DNA of 6,863 nucleotides. Source: Planctomycetota bacterium. GTDB taxonomy: Bacteria > Planctomycetota > Planctomycetia > Pirellulales > Lacipirellulaceae. Position 1 is the stretch's first letter. The number at the start of each line of letters is the position of its first letter. Shown piece by piece: positions 1 to 5,531 of this stretch. Under the pieces are notes generated by a model. That model was not told the origin of the DNA. It saw only the letters and a program-made list of their open reading frames with translations, and made no database searches. Both the position numbers and the translations under genes were made by a program. Location: contig JAKEIB010000313.1 in assembly GCA_022614705.1 (NCBI GenBank), positions 1 to 6,863 of the forward strand, read 5' to 3'.

Positions 1-1
1 G

Positions 2-640
2 ATCGGCGGCCGAATGGGGATCGCTAGCCGCACAGGCTATACGGGCGAGGATGGCTGCGAGTTGATCGTGCCGGCGGCCGCGGCGCTGGAAGTATGGGAG
101 AAGATTCTGTCGCACGGCAAAGCAGCCGGTGCAACGGCGGCTGGCCTGGGCGCTCGCGATACGCTGCGCCTCGAAGCGGCGATGCCCCTGTATGGCCACG
201 AATTGAACGAGCAAACGAACCCGCTGACGGCGGGGCTGGATTTCGCAGTGAATCTCGAAGGTCGCGAGTTTGTCGGGCGAGCGGCGCTCGTCGCGGCGAA
301 GCAGCGGACCGATCAGCCGGTGCGTGTCGGTTTAGAATTGGCAGGTCGGCGCGTGCCGCGCGAGCATTATGCGGTGATGGCGAGCGGGAGGCATAAGCCT
401 CCCGATGGCGTGTCCGTAGTCAACGAGGCCAACCTATCGGGGAGCTCACGCTCCCCGCTCGCCGAGAGGATTGGCGAAATCACCAGCGGCACGTTTTCGC
501 CGACGCTGCAAAAGCCAATCGCCATGGCGTACGTGCAGTCGCAGTATTCAAAACCGGGGACCGAACTTGGCGTCGATGTTCGTGGGACGGTCGAACCGGC
601 TCGTGTGGTCAAGCTGCCGTTTTATCGCCGTCGTTCGTGA
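2..640 (+). CDS. gcvT: Glycine cleavage system T protein (aminomethyltransferase), 3' part
   Basis: The T protein transfers the methylene group from aminomethyl-lipoyl GcvH to tetrahydrofolate and releases ammonia. The gene is cut by the left edge: the frame is open from base 2, so the ATG at 14 is internal. About 212 C-terminal residues remain, a little over half of a usual GcvT. Counting from the Met at 14, the family motifs seen are RTGYTGEDGCELIVP (residues 6-20), ARDTLRLEAAMPLYGHEL (47-64), GLDFAVNLEGREFVGRAAL (74-92) and the C-terminal barrel motif GEITSGTFSPTL (154-165). About 28 residues (roughly 123-150) between AVM and ERIGEI do not look like GcvT and are encoded by a palindromic repeat that keeps the frame. 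The gene ends 58 bases before gcvH. The family call is secure. Whether the insert is tolerated is inferred from the intact frame and the conserved residues after it. Confidence 0.95.
   Translation: MGGRMGIASRTGYTGEDGCELIVPAAAALEVWEKILSHGKAAGATAAGLGARDTLRLEAAMPLYGHELNEQTNPLTAGLDFAVNLEGREFVGRAALVAAKQRTDQPVRVGLELAGRRVPREHYAVMASGRHKPPDGVSVVNEANLSGSSRSPLAERIGEITSGTFSPTLQKPIAMAYVQSQYSKPGTELGVDVRGTVEPARVVKLPFYRRRS
379..463. repeat. 85-base palindromic element inside gcvT
   Basis: Two perfect 8-bp hairpins with 4-base loops are visible: CGGGAGGC-ATAA-GCCTCCCG at 385-404 and CGGGGAGC-TCAC-GCTCCCCG at 438-457, separated by 33 bases. The outer ends form a 10-bp perfect inverted repeat (GGCGAGCGGG at 379-388, CCCGCTCGCC at 454-463). 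If both hairpins form, the outermost six bases on each side (GGCGAG/CTCGCC) still pair, giving a three-way junction in which the closing stem abuts each hairpin with no unpaired base. It is read through in frame, without a stop, inside gcvT. It resembles REP/BIME-like or Rickettsia-type palindromic elements in design. No second copy is in the window, so mobility is inferred. Confidence 0.8.
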
Positions 641-684
641 ATGACATCGCATCCGATTTACGGGGACCAGGTTTTGTCCCGGCT

Positions 685-692
685 AAGAGGAG
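685..692 (+). promoter_or_regulatory. Shine-Dalgarno site of gcvH
   Basis: AAGAGGAG lies six bases before the ATG at 699. It is the clearest ribosome binding site on the + strand of the window and fixes the gcvH start. The other + strand genes here have weak, oddly spaced or no such site. Confidence 0.7.
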
Positions 693-698
693 CTGCTC

Positions 699-1094
699 AT
701 GACACCTAAAGACCTGCTATACGCGGAAACGCACGAATGGGTCCGCGTCGCCAATGAGGGGGGCCGCAAGATCGCCACCATCGGCATCACCGACTTTGCC
801 ATCGAGCAGCTCACGGACCTGGTGCATATGGTGCTGCCCAAGGCCGGCAAGCAGGTGAAAGCGGGAGAAGAATTCGGCGAAGTCGAGTCGGTGAAGGCCG
901 TAAGCTCGCTCTATAGCCCGGTCACCGGCGAGATCGTGGCGGTCAACTCCGACTTGCCCAGCCGCTTGGAGTCGCTCGGCAAAGACGCCTATGTCGGCGG
1001 CTGGATGATCAAAGTCGCCATCAGCGATGAATCGTCGCTCAAACAACTCATGGACGCGGCCGCTTACGAGAAACAGTGCGCCGCGGAAGGCTAA
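699..1094 (+). CDS. gcvH: Glycine cleavage system H protein (lipoyl carrier)
   Basis: GcvH carries the aminomethyl intermediate on a lipoyl arm from the P protein to the T protein and is re-oxidised by dihydrolipoamide dehydrogenase. The 131-residue product has the usual family length. It opens with YAETHEWVRV (8-17), followed by GITDFAIEQLTDLVHMVLP (29-47), and then the lipoylation motif GEVESVKAVSSLYSPVTGEI, with the modified lysine at residue 66. The C-terminal GGWMIKV (100-106) is also typical. The start is supported by a good Shine-Dalgarno site. The stop codon is the first part of a heptamer repeat array that fills the gap to gcvPA. No lipoate-attachment gene is in view, so the lipoyl group must be supplied by genes elsewhere. 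The assignment is secure. Confidence 0.97.
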   Translation: MTPKDLLYAETHEWVRVANEGGRKIATIGITDFAIEQLTDLVHMVLPKAGKQVKAGEEFGEVESVKAVSSLYSPVTGEIVAVNSDLPSRLESLGKDAYVGGWMIKVAISDESSLKQLMDAAAYEKQCAAEG

Positions 1095-1127
1095 ATCTGA
1101 AATCTGCAATCCGAAATCTGAAATTCG
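1093..1127 (+). repeat. Five tandem 7-base repeats at the gcvH-gcvPA junction
   Basis: Five contiguous heptamers are seen: AAATCTG, AAATCTG, CAATCCG, AAATCTG and AAATTCG. The array starts inside the gcvH TAA stop and ends three bases before the gcvPA ATG, so it is nearly the entire intergenic sequence. It is AT-rich in a GC-rich neighbourhood and contains no Shine-Dalgarno motif. It recalls the heptanucleotide STRR repeats known from cyanobacteria; any kinship is inference. Confidence 0.85.
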
Positions 1128-1130
1128 TGC

Positions 1131-2525
1131 ATGCCCTACTTCTACAACACCCCCGCCGACCAGCAGGCGATGCTCGCCGCGATCGGCGAGTCGTCGATCG
1201 AGCATCTCTTCGATCTGGTGCCCCGCGAGCTGCGTCTGGCGCGGCCGCTCGACCTCCCCCCTGCCCTCTCGGAGCTGGAGTTGGCCCAGCATATGCAAGA
1301 GCTGGGCGCGAAGAACTCGCACATCGGCCAGAAGGTCTGCTTCCTGGGCGGCGGGGCCTACGACCACTTTGTGCCGGCGGTCGTTGATGCCATCGCCTCA
1401 CGGGGCGAGTTCTACACGTCGTACACGCCCTATCAGCCGGAGGTCGCCCAGGGCAACTTGCAGGTGATGTTCGAATACCAGACGTTGATCTGCCAATTGA
1501 CCGGCATGGATGTGAGCAATGCCAGCCTGTACGACGGCGGCAGTGCGGCAGCCGAAGCAGTGCTGCTGGCGATGAGCGTGACGGGCCGGCCGAAAAAGGT
1601 CGTAGTGGCCGCCGGCGTGCACCCGCAGTATCGCGAGATCCTGCGAACCTACTTCGAGTGCATTGGGGCGGAACTGGTCACCGTTGCGGCGCCGAGCGGC
1701 GTTGCCGCACCGGCCGATGTCGTCAAGGCGGTCGATTCCGAAACGGCCTGTGTGCTGGTCCAGCATCCGAACTTTTTCGGCTGCCTGGAAGATGTCGCGG
1801 GCCTGGCCAAGATTGCACACGACGCGGGCGCTCTCCTGGTCCAGTCGTTCGATCCGATCAGTCTCGGCGTCCTCAAGCGGCCGGGCGATCTGGGAGCCGA
1901 TGTCGCCGTGGCCGAAGGGCAGTCGCTGGGGACGCCGCTCCTTTATGGCGGGCCGTATCTGGGGATCATGGCGTGCCGCGAGCAATTCGTGCGGCGGATG
2001 CCTGGGCGGATCGCCGGGCAAACGGTCGATCGCCGCGGCCGCCGCTGCTGGGTGCTGACGCTGCAAACGCGCGAGCAGCATATCCGCCGGGAAAAGGCGA
2101 CGAGCAACATCTGCACAAATCAGGGGCTGTTTGCCCTCAGGGCCGCGATTTACCTGGCCGAGATGGGCCCGCAAGGGCTTGCCGAGACAGCGGAGCTATG
2201 CGTCCGCAAGGCGCACTATGCCAGGCAGCGATTGACTGCCGGACCTCGCTTGCAAGCGGCATTCAACCAGCCCGTGTTCAAGGAATTCGTTGTTCGCGAT
2301 GCGCAGGGCCATGTGAGCGAGCTATTGCGGCAAGCGCTCGATGCCGGCTATCTGGCGGGAATTCCGCTCGGCCAATGGTACTCCGACCTGGTTGACTGTT
2401 TCCTCGTGACCGTGACTGAGAAACGAACCAAGGCAGAAATTGACGGTCTGGCCGAAGTGCTTTCCGCCCGCCGCGACACACTCGCCCCGTTGCCGCAAGG
2501 GCGGCTGGCCGAGGGGAAGGTATAA
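1131..2525 (+). CDS. gcvPA: Glycine dehydrogenase (decarboxylating) subunit 1
   Basis: This is the N-terminal-half subunit of the split P protein, which with GcvPB forms the PLP-dependent decarboxylase that loads an aminomethyl group onto lipoyl-GcvH and releases CO2. The 464-residue product has the usual subunit length. The N-terminus MPYFYNTPADQQAMLAAIG fits the family start, so the ATG at 1131 is preferred although no Shine-Dalgarno site precedes it. Conserved segments are YTPYQPEVAQGNLQ (98-111), CQLTGMDVSNASLYDGGSAAAEA (121-143), AEGQSLGTPLLYGGPYLG (261-278) and QTREQHIRREKATSNICTNQ (312-331). It has the aminotransferase class V-like fold but, as expected for this subunit, not the PLP lysine, which lies in GcvPB. 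The stop codon overlaps a TATAAT box in front of the inserted antitoxin gene. Confidence 0.97.
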   Translation: MPYFYNTPADQQAMLAAIGESSIEHLFDLVPRELRLARPLDLPPALSELELAQHMQELGAKNSHIGQKVCFLGGGAYDHFVPAVVDAIASRGEFYTSYTPYQPEVAQGNLQVMFEYQTLICQLTGMDVSNASLYDGGSAAAEAVLLAMSVTGRPKKVVVAAGVHPQYREILRTYFECIGAELVTVAAPSGVAAPADVVKAVDSETACVLVQHPNFFGCLEDVAGLAKIAHDAGALLVQSFDPISLGVLKRPGDLGADVAVAEGQSLGTPLLYGGPYLGIMACREQFVRRMPGRIAGQTVDRRGRRCWVLTLQTREQHIRREKATSNICTNQGLFALRAAIYLAEMGPQGLAETAELCVRKAHYARQRLTAGPRLQAAFNQPVFKEFVVRDAQGHVSELLRQALDAGYLAGIPLGQWYSDLVDCFLVTVTEKRTKAEIDGLAEVLSARRDTLAPLPQGRLAEGKV

Positions 2526-2526
2526 T
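2521..2526 (+). promoter_or_regulatory. Possible -10 box for the DUF433-DUF5615 cassette
   Basis: A perfect TATAAT overlaps the gcvPA stop codon and ends six bases before the ATG at 2533. A start site about seven bases downstream would fall on or next to that ATG, giving a leaderless message. No good -35 box is seen: at 17-bp spacing the sequence is AAGGGC, and the nearest TTGCCG (2490-2495) is 25 bp away. A purine-rich GGGGAAGG (2513-2520) could instead act as a distant ribosome site, 12 bases from the ATG. Confidence 0.35.
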
Positions 2527-2532
2527 TCAGTC

Positions 2533-2913
2533 ATGAGCACCACCACCAATACGGGTATGCCGCCGCCGGCAATTGGGCCAACGAACTATCGCTATTTGGA
2601 ACGGGATCCGCTCTCGAACTACAAGCAATTGTCGATCAAGGGGAGGCGAATCAAGGCGCGCACGCTTTATGGCGACTTTATCCGCGAAGTCGAGCCCATG
2701 ACGCCCGCAGAGATCGCCGCGGATCGTGATTTGCCTCTGGACGCTGTGTTGGAGGCGATTGCCTACTGCCAATCCAATCCGCCAGAAATCGGTGCCGACT
2801 TGCGACGCGAACAGGCACTCGCAGATGCAATGGGAAAAAACGATCCGAACTGCAAACTCAGCCCGACGAAGCTGCTGACGGCCCAAGAGTTGGCCCGGAT
2901 TTTTGACGAATGA
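2533..2913 (+). CDS. DUF433 domain protein, putative antitoxin
   Basis: This 126-residue protein is the likely antitoxin of a two-gene toxin-antitoxin cassette. Residues 36-85 carry the DUF433-like core (KGRRIKARTLYGDFIREVEP, then MTPAEIAADRDLPLDAVLEAIAYC), which reads as a small helix-turn-helix with the usual pattern of 'where to look, skip or bind' repressor domains. DUF433 proteins are often only about 75 residues, so this one has an N-terminal arm of about 35 residues and a charged tail (RREQALADAMGKNDPNC) that probably contacts the toxin. The frame is open further upstream within gcvPA, but the ATG at 2533, just past the gcvPA stop, is the sensible start. It overlaps the next gene by ATGA, indicating translational coupling. 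Antitoxin activity is inferred from the pairing; DNA binding and autoregulation are likely but unproven. Confidence 0.85.
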   Translation: MSTTTNTGMPPPAIGPTNYRYLERDPLSNYKQLSIKGRRIKARTLYGDFIREVEPMTPAEIAADRDLPLDAVLEAIAYCQSNPPEIGADLRREQALADAMGKNDPNCKLSPTKLLTAQELARIFDE

Positions 2914-3269
2914 GGCTTTATCTTGATGATGACTCAGCCTCACTGCACCTGCTGCGTGTATTGAGGCAAGCGGGACACGATGTCCAGTCGCCCCGTGAGG
3001 CAGGCATTGGCGGCAAGCCCGACCCGGTTCACCTGATGCATTGCATCAAGACTCAACGCATTCTGATTTCCGGCAACCACGATGATTTCGATCTGCTGCA
3101 CAACCTCGTAAAGGCGGCGGGAGGTCAACACCCTGGCATCCTTGCTGTTCGCAAGGATAACTCACCCCGCGACATGTCGCCGTCCCAATTGGTCCGCGCG
3201 ATCGCCAACCTGATTGCCGCGGGCGCACCGACGGCGAGCGAGTTCGTCATCCTGAACCACTGGCGGTGA
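2910..3269 (+). CDS. DUF5615 PIN-like protein, putative toxin (nuclease)
   Basis: This 119-residue protein matches the DUF5615/Mut7-C-like branch of the PIN nuclease superfamily, usually found next to DUF433 genes and presumed to be RNA-cleaving toxins. Visible features are the N-terminal acidic strand LYLDDD (3-8), the GKPDPVHL segment (35-42, with D38) and the ISGNHDDFDLLH block (53-64, with N56 and D58/D59), which supply the acidic metal-binding residues of such folds. All are intact, so it may be active. Its ATG overlaps the DUF433 stop (ATGA), and its stop is 13 bases before gcvPB. No substrate can be named from sequence. Its position in the middle of an operon for a core metabolic complex is unusual, and the same strand makes co-transcription with gcvPB plausible. 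Confidence 0.85.
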   Translation: MRLYLDDDSASLHLLRVLRQAGHDVQSPREAGIGGKPDPVHLMHCIKTQRILISGNHDDFDLLHNLVKAAGGQHPGILAVRKDNSPRDMSPSQLVRAIANLIAAGAPTASEFVILNHWR

Positions 3270-3282
3270 AGAATGCATTGAC

Positions 3283-4752
3283 ATGCGCAACCTCGAATCC
3301 ACGACGCTGCTCTTTGAACTTTCTCAGCCCGGTCGCCGCGGGGCCACGTTGCCGGCGTGTGATGTTCCGGCGCCGCACGCGGCTGAGCTGATTCCAGCCG
3401 CCGCGCTGGCCGAAGCGCCGCTCCCCTTGCCCGAAGTGGCTGAGCCCGAAGTCATTCGCCACTTCACCAACCTCTCGACCCTCAACATGTCGGTCGATAC
3501 GCACTTCTATCCGCTCGGCAGCTGCACGATGAAGTACAACAGCAAGCGGAACGAGCGGATGGCCGCATTGCCGGGAATCGCCGATCTGCATCCGCTCGCG
3601 CCCGAGGACACGATTCAGGGCCTGCTCGAGTTGCTCTACGAGCTTCAGCACATGCTGGCCGAAATCTCCGGCTTGCCGGCCGTATCGCTTCAGCCGGCGG
3701 CCGGGGCGCATGGCGAACTGACGGCCCTGATGGTCGCGGCGGCCTATTTCCGACATCTGAAGCAGCCGCGGACGAAGGTCCTGGCGCCCGACAGCGCCCA
3801 CGGCACCAATCCGGCCAGCGCGCGGATGGCAGGCTTCGACTTCGTCACGATCAAGAGCAATGCGTCGGGCTTCGTCGATCTGGAGGACCTCGCACGCAAG
3901 CTCGACGATCAGGTGGCCGTGTTCATGATCACCAACCCCAGCACGCTGGGGCTCTTCGACCGGCAGGTCAGCCAAATCGCGAAGATGGTCCACGACCAGG
4001 GCGGGCTGATCTATCTCGACGGCGCGAACATGAACGCGATTCTGGGCATTACCCGGCCCGGCGATTTCGGCGCCGACATGATGCACTACAACCCGCACAA
4101 GACTTTCAGCGGCCCGCACGGCGGCGGCGGCCCGGGCGCGGGACCAATTTGCGTGGCTGAGAAGCTGGCGCCGTTCCTGCCGACGCCGGTGGTCGAGCGG
4201 CGCGGCGATCGCTACGTCCTTGCGGCGGACCGACCACATTCCATCGGCCGCGTCCGGAGCTTTTTTGGCAACACGGGCGTGCTGGTGCGGGCCTATTGCT
4301 ACATCCGCACGCACGGTCCCGACGGCCTGAAGGCGGTGGCCGAAAACGCGGTACTCAACGCGAACTACCTGATGAGCCGCGTCCGGCATATCTTGCCTGT
4401 GCCACACGGCGAGCGGTGCATGCACGAGTTTGTGGCCACGGCCGCGTCGCTAAAGAAGAAAAACGGCGTTGCCGCGATGGACCTGGCCAAGCGGCTCTTG
4501 GACTTCGGCTTTCACGCGCCGACAGTCTATTTCCCGCTGACGGTGCCCGAGGCGATGATGATCGAGCCGACCGAAACGGAGAGCAAGGAAACGCTCGACG
4601 CCTTTGCCGAAGTGCTTTTCCGGATTACCGAGGAATCACCGGAGCTCTTGCACGATGCCCCGCACAGTACGATCATCAGCCGCCCCGACGAAGTTCAGGC
4701 CGCCCGCAAGCCGATCTTGAAATGGACGGCGGAAAGCAAAGGGGGGGCTTAG
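3283..4752 (+). CDS. gcvPB: Glycine dehydrogenase (decarboxylating) subunit 2
   Basis: This is the C-terminal-half, PLP-carrying subunit of glycine decarboxylase. The 489-residue product is normal for the family. Conserved blocks are LLFELSQPGRRGATLP (9-24), THFYPLGSCTMKYN (73-86), SAHGTNPAS (171-179), LDGANMNA (245-252) and the PLP site HYNPHKTFSGPHGGGGPG, with the Schiff-base lysine at residue 273. The start at 3283 fits the family N-terminus; only a weak GGTGAAGAA (3265-3273), partly overlapping the preceding stop, could serve as ribosome site. It is separated from its partner gcvPA by the 757-base toxin-antitoxin cassette. The last codons hold a run of seven G after AAA. It ends 27 bases from the convergent gene at 4780, with no clear terminator between them. 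Confidence 0.97.
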   Translation: MRNLESTTLLFELSQPGRRGATLPACDVPAPHAAELIPAAALAEAPLPLPEVAEPEVIRHFTNLSTLNMSVDTHFYPLGSCTMKYNSKRNERMAALPGIADLHPLAPEDTIQGLLELLYELQHMLAEISGLPAVSLQPAAGAHGELTALMVAAAYFRHLKQPRTKVLAPDSAHGTNPASARMAGFDFVTIKSNASGFVDLEDLARKLDDQVAVFMITNPSTLGLFDRQVSQIAKMVHDQGGLIYLDGANMNAILGITRPGDFGADMMHYNPHKTFSGPHGGGGPGAGPICVAEKLAPFLPTPVVERRGDRYVLAADRPHSIGRVRSFFGNTGVLVRAYCYIRTHGPDGLKAVAENAVLNANYLMSRVRHILPVPHGERCMHEFVATAASLKKKNGVAAMDLAKRLLDFGFHAPTVYFPLTVPEAMMIEPTETESKETLDAFAEVLFRITEESPELLHDAPHSTIISRPDEVQAARKPILKWTAESKGGA

Positions 4753-4779
4753 GACGTCGAAAGCCGTCTCATTGACCAG

Positions 4780-4983
4780 CTAACTGCCGGGACTTTGCTG
4801 ATCCGCCTTCTCGGCGGGCGCCCTTTGACCTCGAAGCGACGACAAATCCACGTAGGTGCGTCCGCTCGCCGCCTCACGGGACTTCAAGTCCTGGTAAATG
4901 GCATCTAAGTCGAAATGCAGGCGAGCTGCATACTCGTGCCGCACTCGGCGGACTTCCTCAACGATGGGATCGGTCCAAGTCAT
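4780..4983 (-). CDS. Small protein paired with a PIN gene, putative antitoxin
   Basis: The 67-residue product starts MTWTDPIVEEVRRVRHEYAA and continues FDLDAIYQDLKSREAASGRTYV, a pattern I recognise from short proteins encoded directly downstream of PIN-domain genes in planctomycetes and cyanobacteria. They are presumed antitoxins, with a helical, charged body that would bind the toxin. The ATG at 4983 overlaps the stop of the upstream PIN reading frame by ATGA, which decides the start; the frame stays open further upstream but that part has no family resemblance. The tail after residue 50 (LRGQRAPAEKADQQSPGS) is polar and probably disordered. The gene looks intact although its toxin partner carries a nonsense codon. 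The antitoxin role is inferred from position and resemblance only. Confidence 0.7.
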   Translation of the reverse strand: MTWTDPIVEEVRRVRHEYAARLHFDLDAIYQDLKSREAASGRTYVDLSSLRGQRAPAEKADQQSPGS

Positions 4984-5456
4984 GGCGTGGTTTGGCTCAG
5001 TTCTTCCGGCGTACAAATAATCGGCGCGGCGAATCCCGATGCCACACAAACACTTGCGATCTTCGTTCGCATCGAAGCGTTTGCCAAATGCCGACAATTC
5101 CACGTTAACAAGTAATCGATGGCATTGACAGCGGCAATTGCCAAGTGAAAGGCGTCTTGTGCCGCCACAACAGGAATCGCGCCTTGAGTGACAAGTTCCT
5201 TAGCCAGAGCCGGTACAACAGGGGTGAGGGCCAGCGGCGCTATCCCCGTCACGAGCGACAATCGCTGCTGCGCCGCCAGAGGATCGCCTGCCGCTATCTC
5301 GCGTAAAACCAACTCAGAGACGTACAAGTCAAATCCGCCGCGTTCGTTGTTCCACTAGTCGTGCGTTATCTGCTGATGCCCGGCCACAATCAGGTCGCGG
5401 CTTGGCCAAGCGGCGAGATAGCTGATAATCGTGGTTTCAAGATAGACGCTGGGCAT
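4980..5456 (-). pseudogene. PIN-domain (VapC-like) toxin gene with an amber codon
   Basis: Reading from the ATG at 5456 gives 158 codons that look like one complete PIN-domain protein: MPSVYLETTIISYLAAWPSRD at the start (acidic E7), ITHD then a stop at codon 34, WNNERGGFDLYVSELVLREIAAGDP (35-59), QDAFHLAIAA (100-109, D101), DYLLTWNCRHLAN (114-126) and ICTPEELS near the end. The only break is TAG at 5357-5355 (codon 34). The family usually has two tryptophans here, so TGG to TAG is the simplest cause. No frameshift or deletion is seen, which points to a recent mutation or a sequencing error. A restart at the TTG of 5327 would yield 115 residues lacking the first strand and E7, probably inactive. 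A stop two codons before 5456 fixes the start. The antitoxin-like gene follows with an ATGA overlap. Confidence 0.8.
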
Positions 5457-5462
5457 CGTCCG

Positions 5463-5481
5463 TTACCGTGACGGGCGGTAA
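5463..5481 (-). promoter_or_regulatory. Inverted repeat upstream of the PIN gene
   Basis: TTACCG and CGGTAA form a perfect 6-bp inverted repeat around seven bases, ending six bases before the ATG at 5456. Its position would suit an operator for the toxin-antitoxin pair or a hairpin limiting translation. A 6-bp repeat can also arise by chance. Confidence 0.25.
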
Positions 5482-5513
5482 GACATCGTATTGCCTCCAC
5501 AAGAGGCACACCT

Positions 5514-5527
5514 GAATCTGCAATCCA
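5514..5527 (+). repeat. Two-unit copy of the heptamer repeat
   Basis: GAATCTG followed by CAATCCA. Its core AATCTGCAATCC is identical over 12 bases to 1101-1112 in the gcvH-gcvPA array and has the same unit order. It lies four bases beyond the stop of the DUF6263-type gene, reading opposite to that gene. Confidence 0.55.
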
Positions 5528-5531
5528 CCGT

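Noticed and set aside
382..466. GAG at 382-384 and 464-466 as a target-site duplication of the gcvT element
   Set aside because: Three bases, one copy of which is part of the element's own inverted end; not distinguishable from chance without an empty-site comparison.
663..680. GGGAC/GTCCC hairpin upstream of gcvH
   Set aside because: Only five base pairs with an 8-base loop and no U-run; not enough for a terminator or riboswitch.
3247..4425. 392-codon open frame on the - strand opposite gcvPB
   Set aside because: It is antisense to a clearly conserved gene, its composition (His, Arg and Val rich) is typical of the reverse frame of GC-rich coding DNA, and it matches no family I know.
4984..5103. 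Forty-codon N-terminal extension of the small antitoxin-like protein
   Set aside because: It overlaps the conserved 3' part of the PIN frame; the ATGA overlap gives a better start at 4983.
5355..5357. Reading the TAG in the PIN frame as pyrrolysine or suppressed amber
   Set aside because: Nothing in the window supports recoding, and homologues I recall have Trp at this position; a point mutation is simpler.
5492..5508. TGCCTC/GAGGCA hairpin after the secreted protein gene as a terminator
   Set aside because: A 6-bp stem about 24 bases past the stop with no U-run on the - strand; could be chance.
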